Source of the DNA: Leptothoe spongobia TAU-MAC 1115 | GTDB taxonomy: Bacteria; Cyanobacteriota; Cyanobacteriia; Phormidesmidales; Phormidesmidaceae | DNA length: 64,000 bases | Reading direction: 5' to 3' | NCBI RefSeq assembly: GCF_018739885.1 | Contig: NZ_JADOES010000028.1 | Location: 1 to 64,000, forward strand | Part shown: positions 55,397 through 62,543 of the stretch, one piece after another | How the letters are laid out: every line of letters begins with the position of its first letter | How positions within the stretch are numbered: the first letter of the stretch is position 1 | The notes under the pieces: generated by a model | Told to the model about the DNA's origin: nothing | The model's database searches: none | What the model saw: the letters and a program-made list of their open reading frames with translations, nothing else | Translations under genes and position numbers: made by a program

Positions 55397-56686
55397 ATGA
55401 TGGGTCTGTTTTCTAGGCCATTGGGAAGAATACAGTTCTTAGCAATGTGCCTGGGTAGTTGGGGAGCCTTGGCATCGAGTGCGGTTGCTCAGGAATCAAT
55501 TCTTCTGACTGACTTGACGAGTGAACTGGTGGAACTGGTTCAAGATGACCAGATTGTAGGCTTGTCATCACCAGAGTTGCTGGAACCAGAGCCTACATAT
55601 GATCCAAATTCTACATGTACAGATAGACGTAGTTTTTCCACACCTACTACTTTATCCGTATCAAAGTTGATCGAGACGTCTGCTGGTCGCTGCAAGTGTC
55701 AGAAGCAAGCTTCTCAAGAAAAGTTCTGGCAAGTGGCCGATGGCCATGATGGCGATGGTAGACGTTTTTTAGATTCTGATGAGGATCGTGAGCCAGAGTC
55801 GTCTGGTGACCAGCAGCCTGATGATGACGATAAGGGTAATGATGAGTTAGGTGATGATGAGTTAGGCATTTTGCGGGTTAGAGCGCAGCCCGTTGGTCTT
55901 GATAGCGAGCTAGGTTTACTGCGAGTTCGCCAAAATAACCCCAATAATGAGGTCCCCTTAGAAGTTGAGCCTGAGCCTACCCGCCAAACCAGTGTCTTTT
56001 TAACTGCGCGGTCTAATGTCTATGGGGGAAATAATTTATTTCGTACTCCCAACCCTATTGATGATCGTATTTATCAAGCGGGTGTTGGTATTTTTGCTTT
56101 TCCACGGCTTTCTGACCGCACTAATTTGGTAATCAGTGCTGAAGCAAACCTGGCTAGGTACGAAGACCTGTCAGTGGTTGATTATAACGAGCTACAGTTT
56201 CAGGCAGGTATTCGTCAGCGTTTGGGTCGGAGTAGTTATGGCCAACTCAACTGGCGTTTTCAAGACCTCAGTACTCCTGGTAGCGACTCCTTTTTTACGG
56301 CTAACTACATAGAGCTGTTACTTAGTCGGCGTGATATTTTGAGTAATCGTGTCTGGCTTGATACCTATTATCAAGCACGGTTAAGTCAGAGCGATCCAAA
56401 AGCATTTAGCCGGTTTAGCCATATTGCTACTGGCTCTTTAAATTATGGATTTGACCCTCAAACCCGTGTCAGTTTGCTGTATCAATTATTTTTGGATGAT
56501 TACACAGAAATTGTTCGGTTTGATACTTATCATCAGGTACTTGCCCAGGTGAGTCATGACCTATCGAGTACTACACGTCTTAGTTTGTTTACTGGGTTTA
56601 GATTTGGTGATTCATCCCTATCGGTTATCAACTTCGATGACACAATTTATGGTGCGAGTATTAATGTGAATGTTCCGCTCTTTTAG
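55397..56686 (+). CDS. Predicted outer-membrane beta-barrel protein
   Basis: A 429-residue exported protein. A signal peptide spans about residues 8-31 (IQFLAMCLGSWGALASSAVA with AQE after). A disordered acidic region follows with DGDGRRFLDSDEDREPES and paired DELGILRVRAQ / ELGLLRVRQN segments (residues 150-185). From about residue 200 to the end there are alternating-strand stretches (FLTARSNVYGGNNLFRTPNP, YGQLNWRFQDLSTPGSDSFF, TRLSLFTGFRFGDSSLSVIN) and a terminal INVNVPLF with a C-terminal aromatic, as in outer-membrane barrels. A specific family is not recognised. It is divergent from the FecR gene, which may sense its state. Confidence 0.75.
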   Translation: MMGLFSRPLGRIQFLAMCLGSWGALASSAVAQESILLTDLTSELVELVQDDQIVGLSSPELLEPEPTYDPNSTCTDRRSFSTPTTLSVSKLIETSAGRCKCQKQASQEKFWQVADGHDGDGRRFLDSDEDREPESSGDQQPDDDDKGNDELGDDELGILRVRAQPVGLDSELGLLRVRQNNPNNEVPLEVEPEPTRQTSVFLTARSNVYGGNNLFRTPNPIDDRIYQAGVGIFAFPRLSDRTNLVISAEANLARYEDLSVVDYNELQFQAGIRQRLGRSSYGQLNWRFQDLSTPGSDSFFTANYIELLLSRRDILSNRVWLDTYYQARLSQSDPKAFSRFSHIATGSLNYGFDPQTRVSLLYQLFLDDYTEIVRFDTYHQVLAQVSHDLSSTTRLSLFTGFRFGDSSLSVINFDDTIYGASINVNVPLF

Positions 56687-57750
56687 AGGGATGCAGTTGA
56701 TAGGTGAGGGCCAACGGCTGTAGCCAGCTTTTCCAGCATAGTTTGGGTGGTTTCAAAGTCAACACAAGCATCTGTGATGCTTTGACCATATACCAAATCA
56801 TCCAGGTTTTCAGGAATAGACTGACGACCGGCTCGGATATGGCTTTCAATCATAACCCCTAAAATGTTACGTGAGCCTGTATTGAGCTGCGTTGCTACAT
56901 TTTCGATCACCACACTTTGTTGCTGATGTTGCTTATTGGCATTAGCATGGCTGCAATCCACCATAAGGCGAGGATTGAGGCCAGCTTTTGAGAGCTCAGC
57001 GACTGCTTGTTTGACGCTTGTTTTATCATAGTTAGGGCCATTTTTGCCGCCTCGCAGTACTAAATGTCCGTCGGGGTTGCCGGTGGTTGCTACGATACTG
57101 GCCAGACCACTGTGGTTGATCCCTAGAAAATGATGGGCTCGACTGGCGGCCAACATAGCGTTGGTAGCAGCCTGTAAACTGCCGTCAGTATTATTTTTAA
57201 AGCCGATGGGCATGGAGAGACCAGAAGCCATTTCCCGATGCGTTTGACTTTCGGTAGTGCGGGCTCCGATGGCGGTCCAGGAAATGACATCGGCAATGTA
57301 CTGTGGTGTGATGGGATCCAATAGTTCGGTGGCGGCAGGTAAACCCATCTCAGCTAGGTCAATTAAGAGTTTGCGAGCTAATCTCAAACCCTGGTTGATG
57401 TCATAGCTCCCATCCAGATGTGGATCGTTGATCAATCCCTTCCAACCGATATTAGTGCGAGGTTTTTCAAAGTAAACCCGCATGACAATTTCTAGCTGGT
57501 TAGATAGTGATGATCGCAATTTAGCGAGGCGTTTCCCATAGTCGTGAGCGGCGGCAACATCATGTACTGAGCAAGGCCCCACAATCACTAGCAGGCGACG
57601 ATCCTCGTTGTAGAGAATATTGCGGATGCGATCGCGAGTTGCAGATACTAGAGCAGCGGCTGATTGCGTGAGGGGCAGTTCCGCATGAATCATGGCGGGG
57701 CTGATCAGGGGCCGAGTTTCGACCACATGTAAATCTTGCGTTTGATGCAT
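56683..57750 (-). CDS. aroF: 3-deoxy-7-phosphoheptulonate (DAHP) synthase, class I
   Basis: A 355-residue enzyme that condenses PEP with erythrose-4-phosphate, the first step of the shikimate pathway. Family motifs are LLVIVGPCSVHDVAAAHDYG near residue 52, VYFEKPRTNIGWKGLINDPH near residue 91, ELLDPITPQYIADVISWTAI near residue 142 and VDCSHANANKQHQQQ near residue 267. It fits the E. coli AroF/G/H type; which paralogue name applies is arbitrary. Its stop codon overlaps that of the convergent barrel gene by 3 nt. Confidence 0.94.
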   Translation of the reverse strand: MHQTQDLHVVETRPLISPAMIHAELPLTQSAAALVSATRDRIRNILYNEDRRLLVIVGPCSVHDVAAAHDYGKRLAKLRSSLSNQLEIVMRVYFEKPRTNIGWKGLINDPHLDGSYDINQGLRLARKLLIDLAEMGLPAATELLDPITPQYIADVISWTAIGARTTESQTHREMASGLSMPIGFKNNTDGSLQAATNAMLAASRAHHFLGINHSGLASIVATTGNPDGHLVLRGGKNGPNYDKTSVKQAVAELSKAGLNPRLMVDCSHANANKQHQQQSVVIENVATQLNTGSRNILGVMIESHIRAGRQSIPENLDDLVYGQSITDACVDFETTQTMLEKLATAVGPHLSTASL

Positions 57751-57866
57751 AGCAGAGAAAGAGGCACGATGAAAAGCTATTGAAATAGCCAGCCGACTGA
57801 GTATGGATTAGAAGCAGCTACGGCTGGTAACTATTGTGACAGGTCTTGAACGTAACCATTGTAATT

Positions 57867-58160
57867 TCAAGGATTCGTTAATCGCTTAGCAAACTGATCC
57901 CAGCTAATCTGTTGTTCCAAGTAGTTTGGGCAACTGGGTTGGTATGGACCAGCCAGACGGTCAATCATGATATTTACAGCATTATCAGGCAGTACTGGAA
58001 TATCGGGATCCGAGGCAGTTGATCGTACAAGGGAGCTAGAAAACCCTCTAAATATCAAAATTTTGTCCAGTTCATCATCAATCTCAGCAGTCACGAGCAA
58101 AACTTCTTGAGGATGATGAAGCGTATACTGCTCAAGCTGTTTTTCAATCGAAATTGCCAT
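57867..58160 (-). CDS. Conserved small cyanobacterial protein (possibly DUF7734)
   Basis: A 97-residue protein (MAISIEKQLEQYTLHHPQEV, then DKILIFRGFSSSLVRSTASD and PVLPDNAVNIMIDRLAGPYQ). I believe this matches a small conserved family in cyanobacteria and plants (DUF7734), from memory. No catalytic motif. It starts 10 nt after the DUF3177 gene on the same strand and is likely its operon partner. Function unknown. Confidence 0.75.
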   Translation of the reverse strand: MAISIEKQLEQYTLHHPQEVLLVTAEIDDELDKILIFRGFSSSLVRSTASDPDIPVLPDNAVNIMIDRLAGPYQPSCPNYLEQQISWDQFAKRLTNP

Positions 58161-58170
58161 GGGTGCTTAT

Positions 58171-58767
58171 TTACTGGTTAAGGGCAGACCGTCCTTGACG
58201 TCCCAGTTTGACAAAAATAAAGTAACTCAGAGTCAGTAAATAAATTACTAACGCTAGGATTGCCCAAAAACCTAGGAAACCGGGGGTGAAACCAGCATGA
58301 AACGATTGCTTAAATAACGTTGGGGCCTCTAACCATACTTGGCAGCTGTCACCAGCAAACATGGTTTGGGAAAAGGCGCAGCGTAAAAACGGTATTTGAA
58401 ACAATACTCCCAAGCCACAGTAGAACGTTATTCCCCAGCGCCAAGAGATAAAAACTAACTTGAGCAACGAAAAGGGCTGCTCTCTGATTTCTTCATTGAG
58501 ATCTGCCCAAAACCATAGAGATAGAGGCATCAATACCCGTGCTATCACACCAGTTAAAAAGCTAAAAGGGAGCCCTGCAATCATTAGATATACAGTGATC
58601 GCTAGCAGACTAGAGACCTTCCAATAAATCACTAGCAATTGCTGTAATATTTCAGCTCGGGTCACAAATGCCCAAACTAGTAGTAATAAAGGAAAAAGTA
58701 CTGTGAATACGACCGCTAAGCGATAGTCCGTCCAAACCAATGGCTGTAGCAATGAAGAACTCGGCAT
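58171..58767 (-). CDS. DUF3177 family membrane protein
   Basis: A 198-residue cyanobacterial membrane protein with about four hydrophobic segments (residues 15-38, 48-80, 103-125 and 158-185). It opens PLVWTDYRLAVVFTVLFPLL. The region AFVTRAEILQQLLVIYWKVS is typical of the DUF3177 group as I recall it. Function unknown. Co-transcribed with the 97-residue protein. No transport motif is visible. Confidence 0.78.
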   Translation of the reverse strand: MPSSSLLQPLVWTDYRLAVVFTVLFPLLLLVWAFVTRAEILQQLLVIYWKVSSLLAITVYLMIAGLPFSFLTGVIARVLMPLSLWFWADLNEEIREQPFSLLKLVFISWRWGITFYCGLGVLFQIPFLRCAFSQTMFAGDSCQVWLEAPTLFKQSFHAGFTPGFLGFWAILALVIYLLTLSYFIFVKLGRQGRSALNQ

Positions 58768-58902
58768 GGAAGTTATTGGAAAATCCTCAAAACGCTCTTT
58801 AGATTAACACTGTAGGGTGGCAGGAAGGTAAGTAAAAGTGCCCGCTTCACACCATGCGTTGGTTGATTTTTAAAATATTGATTGCTTACGTGTCCATTAT
58901 TA

Positions 58903-58934
58903 CGGCCGAGTCCCCAACTGTAGGAACTCGGCCG
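58903..58934. repeat. GC-rich hairpin downstream of cp12
   Basis: CGGCCGAGT and its exact reverse complement ACTCGGCCG (58926-58934) flank a 14-nt loop. It lies about 80 nt after the cp12 stop on the minus strand. There is no T-run. It may protect or end the cp12 mRNA. Confidence 0.45.
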
Positions 58935-59014
58935 CAATATCTTTAGTGCTGAATACAAACTAGCTCGTTAGCATCGGGCTGGTTTGTGCCAGTAACTAAA
59001 TATTAGTGATGTTC

Positions 59015-59239
59015 TTAGTCTTCGTAGATGCGGCACTCATCTGCTTCAGGGTTTTCATCGCAATAGGTTTCAAAGTTGGTCTTAGGCTTTTCGGACTCTC
59101 GCTGATGCGAAGCTTCAGCTTGGAGTTCTTCTACAGCATCCCAAGCAGCAGCACAATTTTCAGAACCGGTGCCGTCAGTACTGCAGACGTCTCGGGCTGC
59201 TTTGATCTCTTCAGAAATTTTTTCTTGGATATCGCTCAT
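59015..59239 (-). CDS. cp12: CP12, Calvin-cycle redox regulator
   Basis: A 74-residue CP12. The central AWDAVEELQAEASHQR motif is diagnostic (residues 29-44). The N-terminal cysteine pair is C19 and C28 (VCSTDGTGSENC) and the C-terminal pair is C59 and C68 (YCDENPEADEC). Under oxidising conditions CP12 forms disulfides and ties GAPDH and phosphoribulokinase into an inactive complex. The C-terminal tail CRIYED matches the GAPDH-binding end. Monocistronic, with a GC-rich hairpin downstream. Confidence 0.96.
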   Translation of the reverse strand: MSDIQEKISEEIKAARDVCSTDGTGSENCAAAWDAVEELQAEASHQRESEKPKTNFETYCDENPEADECRIYED

Positions 59240-59714
59240 AATTATTGTCTATTTTGACTTTCAACAAAGTATTGAATTTTGAAAGTGTGCTTATTACTAG
59301 AGATGGTGGTCTGTTTTAGAGTTTCCACGAATCACTAGTTTAGCGTTGGAGGTGGTTTACATCTCTATGGTAGCTTTGGTTTTTTCAAACCCGTTGTATC
59401 TAAAGAAGCATTTTGCAATTAGCGGAAATGCTCTAGGGGCAAGGTATGCTTAAAGCCCATGAGGTAACTATGGGTATCGGTTGGTGAAAAGCTTGCCATT
59501 TGCACTAGTAAAAGTTTTGCTGTCCGAGTCCTTCCTTTGGTTCAGAGCATCGCTTGCTAAGATGCTATAGGTTAGTTGCAGTCTATGACTTAGGTCTCAA
59601 CAGCCTTGTTTGTCGCACATTGGGCTAGATGACAGGATGCTGAGGGCTAGACTGTTAATATCTTTATTTCTATTTTGAAGAGTATTGAGTTTGCCACCAT
59701 TGCCACCAAATGCC
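59240..59714. other. Intergenic region, about 475 bp
   Basis: It separates divergent cp12 and the FIST gene. No gene or known RNA recognised. Start choice for the FIST gene (TTG 59685 against ATG 59715) affects its right edge. Confidence 0.4.
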
Positions 59715-60941
59715 ATGAAATGGGCCAGTGCCGTCTCTACCCATCCTTCACTAGAGCTAGCACTACGAGAGGTGATTGAGCGAGTATTGACCCAACTGGA
59801 AGTAGCGCCTAATTTGGCAATAATTTTTATCTCCTCAGCGTTTGCTAGTGAATATTCCCGCGTATTACCTTTGCTCAAGGGACCTTTGGGGGGGGCTCAT
59901 ATTATTGGCTGCAGTGGCAGTGGTGTGATTGGTAGAAGCAATGCAGGCCATTTGTTGGAAGTCGAAGAAACGGCAGGGATTAGTTTAACGGTTGCTTATC
60001 TGCCTGATGTCGAGATCCAGGGATTTCATTTGTCCATCGATGAGTTACCTGATTTGGATAGCCCCCCCAGTGAATGGACAGAAATCATTGGTGTGTCACC
60101 AGCTGACAAGCCACATTTCCTGTTAATGGCAGATCCCTTTGCAACTGGTATGAATGACCTATTACAGGGGTTGGATTTTGCCTATCCAGAATCGGTCAAA
60201 TTGGGTGGTCTGGCAGGTATTGAGAGTATCAGCCGTAGTTGTGGATTATTTTGTGGTCAGCAGCTTTATCGTCAGGGGGTCATTGGTGTGGCGCTCTCTG
60301 GCAATATCACCATTGACGCTATCGTTGCCCAGGGGTGTCGACCCATTGGGCCTACATTTCGTGTTGTGGAAGGGGACCGTAATGTGGTCACAAAGGTAGC
60401 TGCCCAGGTGACCCAAGAGGAAGCTCCTGAGCAAACTCCGCTCGAAGCCTTGCAAGAACTGTTTCAGGATTTGGATGAAGCAGATCGACAGCTGGCTCAA
60501 GAGTCATTATTTATCGGCTTAGCGCAAAGCGGTTTTAAGCAATCTTTGGGACAGGGTGACTTTTTGATTCGTAATTTGGTGGGTGTGGATCCAAAAGTAG
60601 GCGCGATTGCTATTGCTGATCGAATTCGTCCAGGTCAGCGGATCCAATTTCATCTGCGAGATGCTTTTGCGGCTAAGGATGATCTAGCAGCGTTATTAGA
60701 AACCTATCGACTGAATAATCAAGACCGTGTTTCCCCTTCTGGTGCTTTACTCTTTGCCTGCAATGGTCGTGGCACAAGTCTGTTTAATGAGCCTAATTGT
60801 GATACTGCGCTTTTTAGTCAGAAACTAGGCCCCGTTCCCTTGGGGGGCTTCTTTTGTAACGGTGAAATCGGTCCCGTGGGTAAAACGACCTTTTTACATG
60901 GCTTCACATCGGTCTTTGGGATTTGTCGGGAATTGGACTAA
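59715..60941 (+). CDS. FIST N/FIST C domain sensory protein
   Basis: A 408-residue protein with a FIST_N domain (about residues 25-210: LAIIFISSAFASEYSRVLPL, GAHIIGCSGSGVIG, VAYLPDVEIQGFHL) and a FIST_C domain (about 215-390: QGCRPIGPTFRVVEGDRNVV, LLFACNGRGTSLFNEPNCDT). FIST domains are thought to bind small ligands such as amino acids and often feed histidine kinases. No kinase is adjacent, so the output is unknown. The ATG at 59715 is preferred over the in-frame TTG. Confidence 0.88.
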   Translation: MKWASAVSTHPSLELALREVIERVLTQLEVAPNLAIIFISSAFASEYSRVLPLLKGPLGGAHIIGCSGSGVIGRSNAGHLLEVEETAGISLTVAYLPDVEIQGFHLSIDELPDLDSPPSEWTEIIGVSPADKPHFLLMADPFATGMNDLLQGLDFAYPESVKLGGLAGIESISRSCGLFCGQQLYRQGVIGVALSGNITIDAIVAQGCRPIGPTFRVVEGDRNVVTKVAAQVTQEEAPEQTPLEALQELFQDLDEADRQLAQESLFIGLAQSGFKQSLGQGDFLIRNLVGVDPKVGAIAIADRIRPGQRIQFHLRDAFAAKDDLAALLETYRLNNQDRVSPSGALLFACNGRGTSLFNEPNCDTALFSQKLGPVPLGGFFCNGEIGPVGKTTFLHGFTSVFGICRELD

Positions 60942-60958
60942 CGTCAATTAGCCTGTTG

Positions 60959-61549
60959 CTAGAAAATTTTACTGATATAGGGGTTATCCAAGGAATCGAT
61001 GGTTAGCTCACCAGTCGTTGAGGCAAGTTCTAATAGGGTGCTTTGGGGCAGAGTTTTGATAAACTGCCAGGCTTCTTGGAGTTGCTGTCGACCGCTGGTG
61101 GTACCCAAGTGACTAAGACCGCTGAAGAGTGCGATCGCAATTGCAAACACTAACGTCCGACGTAATGTCGATTGAGAAAATATTTCCCAAGATGGTTTGG
61201 GAGGAGTCGGGACCTCTAACGGCGGTTGGGCTTGTATAGGAGCTGTTCGAATCGCCTGACGCAGCATGAGCAGCCGTCGATACATTTGCAATGTTTGGGG
61301 GTCATCCCGTAGCCATTGGGCGACAAGCTTGCGTTCTTGAGGCGTTACTTCATCATCAAGATAGGCACTTAGCAGCTCAAACCTTGTCTCTTCGTCATAG
61401 GCTTCCGATAGTTCAATCTGCTTTTGTGTAGAGGATTCATCAGATGTAGGCTGATGAATCCCGCTATCAGCTTGCTTGGATGGGTTATTTAAAGGATCAA
61501 CATCGCCAGATGCGCTACCTTTGCCAAGTGGAGCGTGATGAAAGGACAT
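60959..61549 (-). CDS. Anti-sigma-factor-like membrane protein
   Basis: A 196-residue protein. Residues about 50-95 form a helical anti-sigma domain (ETRFELLSAYLDDEVTPQER, then LVAQWLRDDPQTLQMYRRLL) without the zinc-binding HxxxCxxC. A single membrane helix follows near residues 130-150 (RTLVFAIAIALFSGLSHLG). The C-terminal 40 residues would be periplasmic. This layout fits group 4 sigma-factor regulators (RseA/RsgI-like). The sigma gene is not adjacent, which is unusual. Start at ATG 61549; a longer reading to 61651 is less likely. Convergent with the FIST gene. Confidence 0.75.
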   Translation of the reverse strand: MSFHHAPLGKGSASGDVDPLNNPSKQADSGIHQPTSDESSTQKQIELSEAYDEETRFELLSAYLDDEVTPQERKLVAQWLRDDPQTLQMYRRLLMLRQAIRTAPIQAQPPLEVPTPPKPSWEIFSQSTLRRTLVFAIAIALFSGLSHLGTTSGRQQLQEAWQFIKTLPQSTLLELASTTGELTIDSLDNPYISKIF

Positions 61550-62042
61550 AACGTTTAGACCTGAATCTACCAGTGACGTAAATATTGCCAGCAATCGCCT
61601 TAGGCTGCTGCCGGGCAAATTATCTACTCGACGTCCGTTTGTATCCTCCAATATCTCTCTGGGAGCTGGAGGTTAACTAAGAACCAGACAGGTTACTTCT
61701 AAAAGAAGCGCCTGAAGCAATGTGCTTGAAATCTAAGACGTGGGGCTTAGCAAAAAGTATCCGGAAAGCAAAGACTTTTTGGCTGGAATTTAAATCAGAT
61801 TTAATAAGACCATGCTGTAGCTTGACAAAGTTTATGCTGATGCGAACACATCCCTGAATTAACCATATGGCTATACCTTCAACTTTTATGCAGGACTTTC
61901 CGTATTTTGATCCTCTAAAGATGTTAAATTTGTGCCACTTTATACGCGCTAGGTGCGAAATCTTGACGAACCTCCCCGACAGGGCACATATACAGCGAAG
62001 GGGGTAAGGGTATACTAGGTTTAGCCGTTTGCTTATCCAACC
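61550..62042. other. Intergenic region, about 490 bp
   Basis: A minus-strand open frame (61677-62069) overlaps the start of the next gene and has no protein-like composition, so I leave it out. The stretch must hold promoters for both flanking genes. Confidence 0.45.
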
Positions 62043-62489
62043 ATGCAGCACTTGGCCAAGGTTTGCCACACTACCTCTGAGGGCGCTCTCGTCTTACAAT
62101 TTTTGGCGCGTCAGCTCGAAGATTACCTTTGGGAACTATCCATCGGTGATCAGGAAGTTGTGTCTACGCTACCTGTAATTTTTAATGAGGGCACCTTGGT
62201 GTTAGTAGAACTAGATGCCTCAAATCAAGTCGTTGAGCTTCAAGAAGCTACCGATTGGATCTTGGACTTAGTATCCCAATTTCTAACTCAAGGAGTGACT
62301 CCCCAGTTCTTCCATCAAGAAGTAGAAAGGGCCGAGCAGTGGCGACAGTCCCTCACTTTACAGAGTCAAGAAATTCGTCGTCGGGCCTTAGAAACTGCTG
62401 CCCGACGAGATGAAATTCAAGCGTTAGAAAAAAAGTTACGGCTAGAGCAGGAAGAGCGTGAACGACATAACGAGACCAAATCATCCTGA
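62043..62489 (+). CDS. Conserved cyanobacterial protein with C-terminal coiled coil
   Basis: A 148-residue protein of unknown function. Residues 1-85 look folded (alpha/beta: LVLQFLARQLEDYLWELSIG, LVLVELDASNQVVELQEATD, WILDLVSQFLTQGVTPQFFH). The last 50 residues form a charged helix or coiled coil (RRRALETAARRDEIQALEKK). It may bind another protein through the coil. Convergent with the UbiB-type gene. No family name is firmly recognised. Confidence 0.72.
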   Translation: MQHLAKVCHTTSEGALVLQFLARQLEDYLWELSIGDQEVVSTLPVIFNEGTLVLVELDASNQVVELQEATDWILDLVSQFLTQGVTPQFFHQEVERAEQWRQSLTLQSQEIRRRALETAARRDEIQALEKKLRLEQEERERHNETKSS

Positions 62490-62543
62490 GCACTGCTGGA
62501 CTATCGATAATGTTTAAAGATGGCCGCATCGCTTTCTAGCCTC

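Noticed and set aside
61677..62069. 130-residue minus-strand frame in the gap before the coiled-coil gene
   Set aside because: No protein-like pattern, overlaps the start of the better-supported gene, and has no ribosome site.
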